A program made the translations under genes and the position numbers. Shown one piece after another: positions 8,809 through 18,430 of a DNA stretch of 42,633 nucleotides. The notes under the pieces are model-generated. The model saw nothing but the letters and a program-made list of their open reading frames with translations. It had not been told where the DNA came from and searched no databases. The stretch's first letter is position 1. Every line of letters begins with the position of its first letter. This stretch comes from an uncultured Veillonella sp. (GTDB lineage Bacteria > Bacillota > Negativicutes > Veillonellales > Veillonellaceae), in NCBI GenBank assembly GCA_934202215.1, contig CAKPXR010000005.1, forward strand, positions 1 to 42,633. Reading direction: 5' to 3'.

Positions 8809-10635
8809 TTATACATTATGATTTGGATGATATGTAGGAACAATATCTTGTAATACATTGATTACATCCAAATCAGATTTACATGTTTCAAACCGCTCAA
8901 TTTTAGCACTTAACCATTCTTGGTCTACATCTTCTAAGGCAGCTTCAAAAATTTTTTTATGTGTGGTTGTATTAGTACCTTCCTCAGCAGTTAATAACTC
9001 TTCATATAACTTTTCACCTGGACGTAAGCCAGTAAATTCAATTCGTATATCTTTATATGGCTCAAACCCAGAAAGGCGAATCATGTTTTTTGCTAATTCA
9101 ACAATTTTTACTGGTTCTCCCATATCTAATAGGAACACCTCTCCACCATTACCCATTGCACCCGCTTGTAACACAAGTTGGCTTGCTTCAGGAATAGTCA
9201 TAAAGTAACGAGTCATTTCTGGATCTGTAACAGTTACAGGGCCGCCAGCTTCAATTTGTTTACGGAACAGTGGAATAACAGATCCTCGACTTCCTAGTAC
9301 ATTACCAAAACGAACGGTGATGAATTTTGTATTATACTTATGATTCATACCCAGTACAACCTTTTCTGCCACTCGCTTAGTAGCACCCATGACACTTGTT
9401 GGATTTACCGCTTTGTCTGTGGAAATCATAACAAACCGTTCAACCCCATGAGCACCAGCTACATCAGCTACATTACGTGTACCATAAATATTATTGAGTA
9501 CTGCTGCAATCGGTTGAATTTCCATAAGAGGTACATGTTTATGAGCTGCTGCATGAAACACTACATCTGGATGATAGGCAGTAAAAATTTGATCTAATTG
9601 ATTCTTATCCCGAATATCTGCAATAATAGGAACCAGTACACCTTTAGGTGCAATAGAACGCAACTCTTGATGAATTAAATAAATACTATTTTCACCATGA
9701 CCTAGTAGCAATAATTTTTTAGGTTTTACCCGTAGTACTTGACGACAAATTTCAGAACCAATAGAACCGCCTGCACCAGTAACAAGAACAACTTTATCTT
9801 TTAGATACGGTTCTACTTTTGTAGTATCTAGATGAATCTCATCGCGTTCCAAAAGATCTTCAATAGAAATAGGATGTAAATGAGATACCAAAACCTCATC
9901 ATCTAATAATTGATACATGCCAGGTAACGTATTGATTTTACATTTTAGAGGCGAGCAGATTTCCATAATTTCTCGGATAACATCACGCTTTACAGAAGGC
10001 ATAGCAATTATAATTTCCTCTACCTTATATCTCGCTACAAGCATTGGAATATCTTCACGACTCCCTAAAATTCTAAAGCCGTTCATCAAACGATTATGCT
10101 TAAACATATCGTCATCCACAAAACCAATAATCCGTCGAGACCTCTTATGATAACGTTCAATTTCACGAGCTATAGTCGCACCTGCATCACCTGCGCCTAT
10201 AATCAACGCATTCACTTGGCCACTTTCATCATCGTCCCCATTACTATAATGAAGTGCCACATAATGAAGTAACATACGTCCCATACCAACTGTACCAGTA
10301 GTGAGAAACCATGTAATAAAATAAATAGAACGTGGCAAAGATTTACCAAAAACAAACATAGAGGAATAAAAAATAGCTGTACCTATGGTTGTAGCTACAA
10401 AAATAGCTAGGACCTCTCTCATTCCTGCATAACGCCATATACGCGTATATAGGTGCATAATAAAGAACATCAACATATACGAAACAAGTAATACTGGTAA
10501 TGCGTCTATCATTTGATTAATATATTGAGGTTCTATATGCCCATCAAACCGAATGAATAAACTGATAAATGCAACAATAACAATCGTCGCAATATCGGCA
10601 ATAAACAGTATGGCTGGTAATAAATATGAACGCAA
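8809..10635 (-). CDS. Membrane-bound nucleotide-sugar 4,6-dehydratase (CapD/WbpM/PglF family)
   Basis: 608 residues, the full length of this family. About four membrane helices occupy the first 115 residues. A Rossmann-like CoA-binding_3 domain follows (NALIIGAGDAGATIAREI), then the SDR catalytic domain beginning VTGAGGSIGSEI and containing STDKAVNPTSVMGATKR, where Met replaces the SDR tyrosine as in other membrane dehydratases of this group. It converts UDP-GlcNAc (or a close relative) to a 4-keto-6-deoxy sugar, feeding the aminotransferase of this locus. No ATG lies nearby; a TTG start with AAGGGGG about 7 nt upstream is used. It is the second gene of the polysaccharide operon, 36 nt after the exporter gene. 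Confidence 0.9.
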   Translation of the reverse strand: MRSYLLPAILFIADIATIVIVAFISLFIRFDGHIEPQYINQMIDALPVLLVSYMLMFFIMHLYTRIWRYAGMREVLAIFVATTIGTAIFYSSMFVFGKSLPRSIYFITWFLTTGTVGMGRMLLHYVALHYSNGDDDESGQVNALIIGAGDAGATIAREIERYHKRSRRIIGFVDDDMFKHNRLMNGFRILGSREDIPMLVARYKVEEIIIAMPSVKRDVIREIMEICSPLKCKINTLPGMYQLLDDEVLVSHLHPISIEDLLERDEIHLDTTKVEPYLKDKVVLVTGAGGSIGSEICRQVLRVKPKKLLLLGHGENSIYLIHQELRSIAPKGVLVPIIADIRDKNQLDQIFTAYHPDVVFHAAAHKHVPLMEIQPIAAVLNNIYGTRNVADVAGAHGVERFVMISTDKAVNPTSVMGATKRVAEKVVLGMNHKYNTKFITVRFGNVLGSRGSVIPLFRKQIEAGGPVTVTDPEMTRYFMTIPEASQLVLQAGAMGNGGEVFLLDMGEPVKIVELAKNMIRLSGFEPYKDIRIEFTGLRPGEKLYEELLTAEEGTNTTTHKKIFEAALEDVDQEWLSAKIERFETCKSDLDVINVLQDIVPTYHPNHNV

Positions 10636-10671
10636 AAGAACGCCCCCTTATATGTGAGATAAACCCTATCC

Positions 10672-11415
10672 TTAATCCTTACCGATTCGTGACACCATGT
10701 AAGCGCCTGATAAAATTGGAGCAATATCCCGAGCAAAGTTAATGCGACTATTTTTAGTTAAGTAAAGAACATCTCCCTCTCTCATAATATAGTTTTCGGA
10801 CATATCTCCAGTTTGTAACATACGATTTAAATTAATTGGAATTGGTTTTTCAGGATTATCTTGATGAATCAAGTAAATTTTCTTTTTAGCTGTATCCCAG
10901 TTAAAACTACCTGCCGCTCCAATTGCATCAATAATAGTACTAGACTTAGTTAAAGTATAGGCACCAGGTTTATTAATTTCACCGAACACATAAACACGAA
11001 CACCACCAAGTTTTGTAACATTTACAGTAATATCTGGGTTAATAATGTAACGAGATAAACCTTGCTGTAATTGCGCGGTGAACTCATCAACGGTTAAACC
11101 ATCTGCTTTTACTGCACCAACCATAGGAAATGATACATATCCGTCCGGGCGAACAGTATACATAATATCATTACCATTACGTGTACCAAGATCCGCTTGT
11201 TGTACAACTTGAATCGTTAGTTCATCCCCTTGGCGTAAACGATATTCTTTGTCAGAACTTACAACAGATGCACTAGTTTGTAATGATGCATGCTTATCTG
11301 ACTCTAATGTTTTAGCATTATAAGACTGTTCTGTTGTTACATTAACAGATGCAGCCATAGATGTTGTTGTGGCACATAGAAATGCGGCTATCATCATATA
11401 CTGTTTTTTATTCAT
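10672..11415 (-). CDS. Wza-like polysaccharide export protein (Poly_export plus SLBB domains)
   Basis: 247 residues. A signal peptide ends at about residue 22 (SMA/A). It has no lipobox cysteine at the cleavage site, unlike E. coli Wza. The Poly_export domain spans roughly 55-130 (YRLRQGDELTIQVV, VRPDGYVSFPMVGAV) and an SLBB domain follows (GGVRVYVFGEINKPGAYTL). The C-terminus is short (DIAPILSGAYMVSRIGKD) and I see no clear amphipathic outer-membrane helix. It probably forms the periplasmic or outer-membrane export channel together with the Wzz-like protein. It is the first gene of the locus, with AGAGG upstream of the ATG and a 338-nt leader before it. Confidence 0.88.
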   Translation of the reverse strand: MNKKQYMMIAAFLCATTTSMAASVNVTTEQSYNAKTLESDKHASLQTSASVVSSDKEYRLRQGDELTIQVVQQADLGTRNGNDIMYTVRPDGYVSFPMVGAVKADGLTVDEFTAQLQQGLSRYIINPDITVNVTKLGGVRVYVFGEINKPGAYTLTKSSTIIDAIGAAGSFNWDTAKKKIYLIHQDNPEKPIPINLNRMLQTGDMSENYIMREGDVLYLTKNSRINFARDIAPILSGAYMVSRIGKD

Positions 11416-11753
11416 ACCTTACCTCTTTAGTTTACATTCAACGCAATCAATACATCACTTAAATTTTAGAATTACTAATCCTAAAAAATCAGTTAAGTCA
11501 TTTTATCATTTTTTTAAACTTTCTTCCATAATTACAAACCTTAACGAGATAACTTCATCAAACCTTTATGAATAAATCCTATAGATATAGGATTTTATTT
11601 ATATTATTATGGGTATTTTTTTACTCATTTCATTCACATTTCACTAGATTTATTTATTGGATTTTAGTCAATAAATAAAATATGTATAAACTCAATTCAC
11701 AACCGATTCATAAAATCATCGAATACTCATTAATTTTATTGATATAATAAAAA
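11416..11753 (-). promoter_or_regulatory. Leader region of the polysaccharide operon (no gene)
   Basis: This AT-rich gap holds no convincing reading frame. It contains two inverted repeats. A perfect 11-bp repeat (TTTATTTATTG, 9-nt spacer, CAATAAATAAA) lies at 11649-11679. An 8-bp hairpin (AAATCCTA/TAGGATTT, 6-nt loop) lies at 11574-11595. On the minus strand the first repeat contains TTGACT, a possible -35 box, with TCTAGT 17 nt further as a weak -10. I infer that transcription of the locus starts in this region but cannot fix the point. Confidence 0.4.
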
Positions 11754-11795
11754 AATAAGGTGTATATACTAGACTTCTAGCATATACACCTTATT
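11754..11795 (-). terminator. Rho-independent terminator after livF
   Basis: A 14-bp perfect stem (arms 11754-11767 and 11782-11795) with a loop of about 14 nt. On the minus strand it is followed by TTTTTTTATTAT. It lies about 40 nt beyond the livF stop codon and insulates the liv operon from the polysaccharide locus. Confidence 0.85.
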
Positions 11796-11833
11796 TAAAA
11801 TTTTAGATAAGCAGAATAAATCTAAAGTATTAA

Positions 11834-12544
11834 TTATTCAATACGACCGCCTAAATATGCTTCCATAACTCGAGGATCATGACGTACTTCATCTGCAGGA
11901 CCAGATAATACCATCTTACCAGTCTCTAATACATACGCATAATCAGCAATTTTCAACGCTTGTCGTACATTTTGTTCTACCAAAAGAACAGTAGTTCCTT
12001 CTGCACTAATTTCTTTGATAGTTTCAAAGATTTCATTTACAACTAATGGTGCAAGACCCATAGATGGTTCATCCAATAGTAAAAGCTTAGGGCGTGCCAT
12101 AAGTGCACGGCCAATAGCTAACATTTGCTGTTGACCTCCAGAAAGAGTACCACCTAATTGATAGCTTCGTTCATCAAGAATTGGAAAACGCTTGAACACC
12201 TTTTTAATGTCCGCTTCGATTTCTTTATCATTACGAATATAAGCACCCATTTCAAGGTTTTCATAAACACTCATATCTTGAAGAATTTGACGACCTTCAG
12301 GAACTAAAGAGATACCACCATGTACAATTTGATGTGTTTTATGACCAGTAATATCTTGACCTTCAAATAGGACCCTACCAGATGTAGGTTTAACAAGCCC
12401 CATGATGGTTTTCATAGTCGTAGACTTACCAGCACCATTAGCACCAATCAAAGATACAATAGATCCTTGTGGTACTTCTAAACTAATATCTTTTAAGGCT
12501 GTAATATGTCCATAACCAGCCACAATGTTTTCTAGCTTTAACAT
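11834..12544 (-). CDS. livF: Branched-chain amino acid ABC transporter, ATPase LivF
   Basis: 236 residues, typical of LivF. Walker A is GANGAGKST near residues 35-43, the ABC signature is LSGGQQQML, Walker B is LLLLDEPSMGLAP, and the switch histidine is replaced by Gln (LLVEQNV), as is normal in LivF. It is one of two ATPases energising uptake of leucine, isoleucine, valine or related amino acids at the inner face of the cytoplasmic membrane. A GAGGAGG site precedes the ATG, which lies 1 nt after livG. It is the last gene of the five-gene operon. Confidence 0.93.
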   Translation of the reverse strand: MLKLENIVAGYGHITALKDISLEVPQGSIVSLIGANGAGKSTTMKTIMGLVKPTSGRVLFEGQDITGHKTHQIVHGGISLVPEGRQILQDMSVYENLEMGAYIRNDKEIEADIKKVFKRFPILDERSYQLGGTLSGGQQQMLAIGRALMARPKLLLLDEPSMGLAPLVVNEIFETIKEISAEGTTVLLVEQNVRQALKIADYAYVLETGKMVLSGPADEVRHDPRVMEAYLGGRIE

Positions 12545-12545
12545 A

Positions 12546-13307
12546 TTACGCCTCCTCTTTACCTAAATATGCTTCAATTACAGCCTCATTATTTTGAATT
12601 TCTTGAGGTGTACCTTCAGCAATCTTTTTACCAAAGTTGAATACTACCAAACGGTCACAAATATTCATCATCAATTCCATGGCATGTTCAATTACGACAA
12701 CAGTAATGCCAAGATCGCGAATCTTACCAATCAATTGGCGCAATGCTTCTGTTTCACTATCGTTCATACCTGCTGCTGGCTCATCAAGCAAAATTAATTG
12801 AGGATGCGTTGCCAAAGCACGTGCAATCTCAAGGCGACGTTGTTTACCATATGGCAAAGATGTAGCTACCTCTTCAGCATCGTCTTCAAGACCTACCAGC
12901 TTTAAAAACTCATAAGCAATGCCACGACAACGTTCTTCTTCAATGCGTTGGCGTTTTGTTCTTAAGAAACTAGCAAGGAAACCAGAACCTGTTCGACAAT
13001 GCATACCTGTTAAAACGGTTTCCAAAGCTGTCATATTGCCAAAGAGACGAATATTTTGGAATGTACGGGCTATGCCCATTTCTACCGTTCTATGAGGTTT
13101 AATTCCTACAACAGACATACCATCAAATACAATTTCGCCAGAGCTTACAGGGAATACACCTGTAATCAAGTTAAAGAGTGTAGTTTTACCAGCACCATTT
13201 GGACCAATAACACCAAATACTTCGCCTTGTTTTACTCCAAAGGATATACCAGTGAGAGCTGCAACGCCACCAAAGCTTTTACTTACGTCATTTAATTCTA
13301 ATAGCAT
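12546..13307 (-). CDS. livG: Branched-chain amino acid ABC transporter, ATPase LivG
   Basis: 253 residues. Walker A GPNGAGKTT, a characteristic long insert after the Q-loop (ARTFQNIRLFGNMTALE), the signature region LPYGKQRRLEIARAL (LivG has YG in place of SG), Walker B LILLDEPAAGMN and switch His in VVIEHAM. It pairs with LivF as the second nucleotide-binding subunit. AGGAGGG lies upstream of the ATG, and the gap to livM is 11 nt. Confidence 0.93.
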   Translation of the reverse strand: MLLELNDVSKSFGGVAALTGISFGVKQGEVFGVIGPNGAGKTTLFNLITGVFPVSSGEIVFDGMSVVGIKPHRTVEMGIARTFQNIRLFGNMTALETVLTGMHCRTGSGFLASFLRTKRQRIEEERCRGIAYEFLKLVGLEDDAEEVATSLPYGKQRRLEIARALATHPQLILLDEPAAGMNDSETEALRQLIGKIRDLGITVVVIEHAMELMMNICDRLVVFNFGKKIAEGTPQEIQNNEAVIEAYLGKEEA

Positions 13308-13318
13308 TCAGTTCCCTC

Positions 13319-14329
13319 CTATCCTTGTTTTTCTTCTTGTTTACGTTTATACGCTTCAAAGCGTTCTGTTAATACTTGTGATTCAGGAATATATAGAGCT
13401 TTTTTTAAGCCTAATTTACGACTAATTTTGTCTACCATAGATTCTGTTAAAATACCATCTGGACGAACTGCCATCAAGATAACGAGTAACGCACCGTAGA
13501 TGATATCCCGATAATCGGATAAGAAGCGCAATACTTCTGGCAATAATGTAAGAATAAAGGAACCCAATACGGAGCCCCATACGACATTAGAACCACCAAA
13601 TACAGGGAATAATAAGATTTGTACTACCTTATGGTAGCTAAAGTCTGTAGGATTGATAAAGTTTGTAATATGAGCATACAAACCACCGCCAATACCAGCG
13701 ATGAAAGCACCAATGATAAAGGCCATCATCTTGTAGTATACAACGTTAATCCCCATTAATTCTGCTGCATGATCGTCAGCCTTAATTGCTGCAAAAGCAC
13801 GACCAACACGACTATTATTAATACGTACACAGAAGGCAATAATCAATACTAAAATGGCTAGCAAAATGATAATAGCCATTAAGTTGCCCCATGCAACAGC
13901 ATCAATACCCATTAAACCATCGATATCAAGTTCATAGGCTAAGTTTGTTAATTCTTGAGGAATAGATGGAATACCAGAAAGGCCTAATGCACCATTAGTA
14001 ATATCCAAGTTCAAGAAAATAACACGTACCACCTCACCAAAACCAAGAGTTGCAATGGCAAGATATAAACCGCGAAGACGTGTTGTTGGTAAACCGATAA
14101 TAACGGCTACAAGACTGGCAACTAGACCACCAATGAGAATGCCTACAACGATAGGCAAATCAGCTTTCAAAGAAAGGATAGCGCCTACGTATGCACCAAC
14201 GCTCATAAAGCCAGCAGCCCCTAAAGAAAGCTGACCACTTGCAAGTGTAAAGTAAATAGAGATACCCATGATGGCATTGATGATGAAGAACATCACGATC
14301 TGTAGATAATACGGGTTCAATAAATCCAT
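13319..14329 (-). CDS. livM: Branched-chain amino acid ABC transporter, permease LivM
   Basis: 336 residues with about eight to ten hydrophobic segments. The family's cytoplasmic loop, which contacts the ATPase, is visible as FAAIKADDHAAELMGIN. The N-terminus has the TLASGQLSLGAAGFMSVGAY motif typical of LivM. A polar Lys/Glu-rich tail of about 40 residues follows the last helix. Its ATG overlaps the livH stop codon (TAATG), so translation is coupled. Confidence 0.92.
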   Translation of the reverse strand: MDLLNPYYLQIVMFFIINAIMGISIYFTLASGQLSLGAAGFMSVGAYVGAILSLKADLPIVVGILIGGLVASLVAVIIGLPTTRLRGLYLAIATLGFGEVVRVIFLNLDITNGALGLSGIPSIPQELTNLAYELDIDGLMGIDAVAWGNLMAIIILLAILVLIIAFCVRINNSRVGRAFAAIKADDHAAELMGINVVYYKMMAFIIGAFIAGIGGGLYAHITNFINPTDFSYHKVVQILLFPVFGGSNVVWGSVLGSFILTLLPEVLRFLSDYRDIIYGALLVILMAVRPDGILTESMVDKISRKLGLKKALYIPESQVLTERFEAYKRKQEEKQG

Positions 14330-15210
14330 TATGGTCTCCCCCCTTTATCTTTAGAACCAAACAAGCCTTGTGGGCGCCAGAATAATAATAGGATGATGAG
14401 GCCAAAGGCCACAGCATCACGGAATGTAGATGCGCCATAGGCAACAGAGAAGATTTCTGCTACGCCTAAAATGAAGCCGCCAACCATAGCGCCTGTAATA
14501 TTACCAAGACCACCTAAGATAAGTACTGCAAGGCCTTTAAAGCCGATAATAACACCCATTGTAGGCTCGATAGCATTAAAGGACAAACCTACTAATACGC
14601 CTGCAGCAGCACCTAAGGCAGATGCAATCATAACGGTAACAGATATAATCATAGTTGGATTAATACCCAACAGAGCTGCTGTTTCTGTACTCATGGATAC
14701 GGCACGAATAGCCTTACCAATTTTAGTTTTCTTAATAACTATATTAAGAATTAACATTAGTACAACAGAAACGCCTAAACCAATAATTTGTACCATGGAA
14801 ATTTTGAAAGCTCCAAAGTCGATTAAGCCACCAATATAATCTGGTGGGAAAGATCTTGTTTGAGGGCCCCAAAGCAATAATGCCAAACTTTCAAGGAAAA
14901 TAGAAACACCAATGGTACTGATAAGTGGTGCCAAGTGAGACACCTTTTTCTTACGTAGTGGACGAAGCGCCACAAATTCTAAAAGATAACCGAGGATAGC
15001 ACCGACAGCCATAGCTACGATAAGGGCTACAAAAATGTTAACGTCAAAAACAGTTACCATAAAAAGACCAACGAAGGCACCTATCATAAAGATGCCTCCG
15101 TGTGCCATGTTGATGATATTTAAAACGCCAAACACAAGTGTTAAGCCAATAGCGAGTACAGCATATAAGCTACCGAGGGTTAACCCGTTAACTAATTGTT
15201 GTAAAAACAC
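14329..15210 (-). CDS. livH: Branched-chain amino acid ABC transporter, permease LivH
   Basis: 293 residues and strongly hydrophobic. It begins QQLVNGLTLGSLYAVLAIG and has the coupling-loop motif IRAVSMSTETAALLGIN and the FKGLAVLILGGLGNITGA segment seen in LivH. It forms the channel heterodimer with LivM. The start is GTG at 15210 with GAGGT 6 nt upstream. It follows the binding-protein gene by 16 nt. Confidence 0.92.
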   Translation of the reverse strand: MFLQQLVNGLTLGSLYAVLAIGLTLVFGVLNIINMAHGGIFMIGAFVGLFMVTVFDVNIFVALIVAMAVGAILGYLLEFVALRPLRKKKVSHLAPLISTIGVSIFLESLALLLWGPQTRSFPPDYIGGLIDFGAFKISMVQIIGLGVSVVLMLILNIVIKKTKIGKAIRAVSMSTETAALLGINPTMIISVTVMIASALGAAAGVLVGLSFNAIEPTMGVIIGFKGLAVLILGGLGNITGAMVGGFILGVAEIFSVAYGASTFRDAVAFGLIILLLFWRPQGLFGSKDKGGRP

Positions 15211-15226
15211 TATATTACCTCAACTT

Positions 15227-16375
15227 TTATTTTTTTAATGCGTCAAATTGACCGTTTTTAATTTGTAAAACTTGAACTTCCATGGAAGGGTCACGTTTTT
15301 CGTTAAACTTGAATTGACCAGTAACACCAACGAAGTCAGCAATATTTTTCAAAGCTTCGCGGAATTTTTCACGATCTGTAGTAGAACCTGCTTTTTTCAA
15401 AGCTGCTTCATAGAGGTATACCGCATCATAAGCTTGAGCTGCGAATTGGTCTGGTTCTTTACCGTATTTATCTTTGTAAGCTTTACGGAAGTCTTTTACC
15501 TTTTGATCGTCTTTGTTAGGGAACCAAGGTGTACCTACGATAACACCATCAGCTGCAGCACCTGCAATTTTAATGAATTCAGGGCTGTTGAAACCATTGG
15601 AACCAATTACAGGTTGATTCATACCCATTTCACGCATTTTTTTCATGATCAATGCGCCTTCTTGGTAAAGAGAAGCAACTACAATAACATCAGGTTTTGC
15701 TTGTTGAATCTTAGTTAATTGTGCAGAGAAATCAGTATCTTTATCTGCAAATGTTTCAGTATCAACGATTTGTACGCCTTCAGATTCCAATGCTTTACGA
15801 GCTGTATTATTTACAGATACCATTTGGTCATTATTGTTGGAGTACATAATAGCTGCAGTTTTGAAGCCTAAAGTTTTATGTGCTTCTTTAATTGCAGTAT
15901 CTACTGCTAAGGATTCAGGAACAGCATTACGGAAAATGTAATCGCCGATATCTGTAATACCTTCAGCTGTTGTAGATGTACCAAGAGCTACAATTTTGCT
16001 TTTGTTTGCTACAGGACCAGCTGCCATCATTTCGCCAGATAACATTGGGCCGATAACAGCTACAACTTTATCCTTAGAAATTACTTTATTCATTGCATTA
16101 ATTGCTTCGTTTTTATCACCTTTAGTATCTTCTACTAATAAGTTGATTTTTACAGCATTTGCATCAGCGTTGATTTCGCTTACTGCCAACTCTGCACCAG
16201 CTTTAATGGATTCACCATATGCCGCTGCACCACCAGTTGTTGTTGTTAACAATGCAATTTTAGCTTCATTGCTATTTGCATTACCTGCATCTTTATTACT
16301 GCCACAACCAGCAGCAACTGCCATTACACCAGCAAGGCCAAAAATGGCTGCTTTTTTTAACATGGATTTATTCAT
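15227..16375 (-). CDS. livK: Branched-chain amino acid ABC transporter, substrate-binding lipoprotein LivK-like
   Basis: 382 residues. The signal peptide ends in a lipobox (MAVAAGCGSN), so the mature protein should be lipid-anchored at Cys24. The body is a type I periplasmic-binding fold (IALLTTTTGGAAAYGESIKAGAELAV, ATSTTAEGITD-like motifs) of the Leu/Ile/Val-binding family. It captures the ligand outside the cytoplasmic membrane and delivers it to LivHM. As first gene of the operon it has its own promoter (16419-16448) and an AAGGAAGG-type site before the ATG. Specificity among branched-chain and other amino acids cannot be read here. Confidence 0.9.
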   Translation of the reverse strand: MNKSMLKKAAIFGLAGVMAVAAGCGSNKDAGNANSNEAKIALLTTTTGGAAAYGESIKAGAELAVSEINADANAVKINLLVEDTKGDKNEAINAMNKVISKDKVVAVIGPMLSGEMMAAGPVANKSKIVALGTSTTAEGITDIGDYIFRNAVPESLAVDTAIKEAHKTLGFKTAAIMYSNNNDQMVSVNNTARKALESEGVQIVDTETFADKDTDFSAQLTKIQQAKPDVIVVASLYQEGALIMKKMREMGMNQPVIGSNGFNSPEFIKIAGAAADGVIVGTPWFPNKDDQKVKDFRKAYKDKYGKEPDQFAAQAYDAVYLYEAALKKAGSTTDREKFREALKNIADFVGVTGQFKFNEKRDPSMEVQVLQIKNGQFDALKK

Positions 16376-16418
16376 GCTACACCCTTCCTTTGAAACATAA
16401 AACTTTAAATCTATATCT

Positions 16419-16448
16419 ATATTATTAGAGTTTTTAATCCTTTGTCAA
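16419..16448 (-). promoter_or_regulatory. Sigma-A-type promoter of the liv operon
   Basis: Minus-strand TTGACA (16443-16448) and TAATAT (16419-16424) are separated by 18 nt. They lie about 45 nt upstream of the livK start codon, in the only gap available for it. Confidence 0.7.
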
Positions 16449-16452
16449 TTAA

Positions 16453-16489
16453 AATAACTCTATAATAATATATACTATTATAAGTTATT
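16453..16489 (-). terminator. Probable terminator at the end of the ABC-F gene
   Basis: An AT-rich imperfect hairpin (AATAACT...AGTTATT arms with adjoining TATAATA/TATTATA) overlaps the TAA stop codon. On the minus strand it is followed by TTTTAATT. It is low in GC, so efficiency is uncertain. Confidence 0.45.
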
Positions 16490-18404
16490 CAGATAATTTC
16501 TCCCATTTCTCATACAACGCATCCAATTCATTTTGTGTGGCTTCAATTTGTATAGAGATTTTGGACATTTCATCTAAATCTTGCTGTACTACAGGATTAG
16601 CCAATTGAACTTCATACATCTTCATCGTTGCTTCTAAACGAGCAATTTCAGATTCTACCGTAGCTAATTGTTTTTCCACCATATACGCATTCGGTTTCTT
16701 CTGCGATTCTTCTGCAGATTCTTCAACTGAAAGTATAGGCTCATTAACAGAAGTGTTTTTATGATTACCCACGATATTTTCTGCGTTTTGCTCATTAGCT
16801 ATGGCTAATAAGTCTTCTTGTTCCTTTAACTTTTCTTTGTAGTACGAGTAGTTACCGAGATATTCGGTAATTTTTCCATCATTTAACACGATGGTTTTTG
16901 TAGAAACTTGATCTAAAAAATATCTGTCATGGGAAATAATAAAGCAAGTACCTTCAAATTGTTGCAAGGCTTGTTCCACAATTTCGCGCGTTGGAATATC
17001 TAAATGGTTTGTCGGTTCGTCTAAGATAAGGAAATTATCACCTTGAAGGAATAATTTTAATAATGCCAACCGAGCTCTCTCACCACCAGATAAGTCACCT
17101 ACAAGCTTAAATACATCATCCCCTTTAAATAGGAATGAACCTAATACATTACGGGCCTTCTCTTCAGTATAGTTAAAGTGATTCATAACCTCTTCTACTA
17201 CCTGCCAAGAATCATGTAGTTCTTCATGCTCTTGCGAGAAGTATCCCACTTGTACCCGATTGCCAATATCTACATGACCATTCTCAGGAAATAATTCCCC
17301 TACTATAGTTTTTACCAGTGTAGATTTGCCGGCCCCATTAGGACCAATAAGAGCTACAGATTCGCCGCGTCGTACTACGAGAGATATATCATCAATGATA
17401 GGACTTTCACCATATCCTACAGATAAATGATCCAGGACAAGAACCTTATCAGCACTCATCGTTGCAGGGGGGAACGAAAATTGTAAATGATGTGAGGTTA
17501 CTGGAGCATCAAGTCGTTCTAAACGATTTAATTGAGACTGCCGACCACGAGCCATTTTAGATTTAATACCTGCACGGTATTTATCTATATAAGCCTCGGT
17601 CTTCTTAATATACTCCTGTTGTTTTTCATAAGCTACCATATCCGCTTTCAAACGTTCATCTCGTTGTTGAATGTAGCGGCTGTAATTACCACGATAGGTT
17701 GTGGCCTTATGATTATCCAATTCCACAACACCGGTGACAATGCGATCTAAGAAATAGCGGTCATGGCTGACAATGAGAATGCCACCAGGATAAGCAGATA
17801 AATATCCTTCTAGCCACTCTAACATATCCATATCTAAATGGTTAGTCGGTTCGTCTAAGAACAAAAAGTCCGGATGGCGAACCAAGGCTTTCGCTAAATT
17901 GATACGAGTCTTTTGACCCCCAGAAAAAGCACTGGCTGGCTTATCTAAATCCTCATCCGTAAAGCCAAGACCATAAATGATGCGCTTAGTCTTTTGCTCG
18001 TAATCATAGCCGCCTAACCACTCTAGACGATTTTGTAAATAATCTAATCGCTGCAAATCTACCGCACTAGCCTCTTCTGTCTCTAAGCGTGTGGTAAGTT
18101 CTTTAAGTTGTTCTTCCAATGCATGTACATCAACCCATGCCTTCTCAATCTCAGCAGCTAAACTATCGTCACCGAGATTTACATCTTGTTGTAAGTACCC
18201 AATGCTAGCAACAGGTGACTTAACTACATTACCTTCATCTAGTTCTTCATAGCCTAATATGCATTTTAACAAGGTAGATTTCCCAGCACCATTAGGACCT
18301 ACTAATGCTAGTCGATCACCTTTTTTTATCTCAAAGGACACATTGGAAAATACTTGGCGCACCCCAAATGATTTTCCAAGGCCTATCATTCGAATGCGTT
18401 CCAT
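16485..18404 (-). CDS. ABC-F family ATPase (ribosome-associated, Uup/YdiF-like)
   Basis: 639 residues with two ABC domains and no membrane segments. Domain 1 has GPNGAGKSTLLK, signature FSGGQKTRINLAKAL and Walker B FLFLDEPTNHLD. The interdomain linker (about 235-320) is charged and helical, as expected for the P-site tRNA-interaction motif. Domain 2 has GPNGAGKSTLVK, LSGGERARLALL and LILDEPTNHLD. The final 100 residues form a Glu-rich coiled coil (KQLATVESEIARLEATMKMY). Members of this family bind ribosomes and relieve stalling, or protect from antibiotics; the subtype here is uncertain. AGGAGG lies upstream of the ATG and an extended -10 promoter sits just before it. Confidence 0.9.
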   Translation of the reverse strand: MERIRMIGLGKSFGVRQVFSNVSFEIKKGDRLALVGPNGAGKSTLLKCILGYEELDEGNVVKSPVASIGYLQQDVNLGDDSLAAEIEKAWVDVHALEEQLKELTTRLETEEASAVDLQRLDYLQNRLEWLGGYDYEQKTKRIIYGLGFTDEDLDKPASAFSGGQKTRINLAKALVRHPDFLFLDEPTNHLDMDMLEWLEGYLSAYPGGILIVSHDRYFLDRIVTGVVELDNHKATTYRGNYSRYIQQRDERLKADMVAYEKQQEYIKKTEAYIDKYRAGIKSKMARGRQSQLNRLERLDAPVTSHHLQFSFPPATMSADKVLVLDHLSVGYGESPIIDDISLVVRRGESVALIGPNGAGKSTLVKTIVGELFPENGHVDIGNRVQVGYFSQEHEELHDSWQVVEEVMNHFNYTEEKARNVLGSFLFKGDDVFKLVGDLSGGERARLALLKLFLQGDNFLILDEPTNHLDIPTREIVEQALQQFEGTCFIISHDRYFLDQVSTKTIVLNDGKITEYLGNYSYYKEKLKEQEDLLAIANEQNAENIVGNHKNTSVNEPILSVEESAEESQKKPNAYMVEKQLATVESEIARLEATMKMYEVQLANPVVQQDLDEMSKISIQIEATQNELDALYEKWEKLSE

Positions 18405-18430
18405 TCACAACCTCCTAATCATTACCTTTT

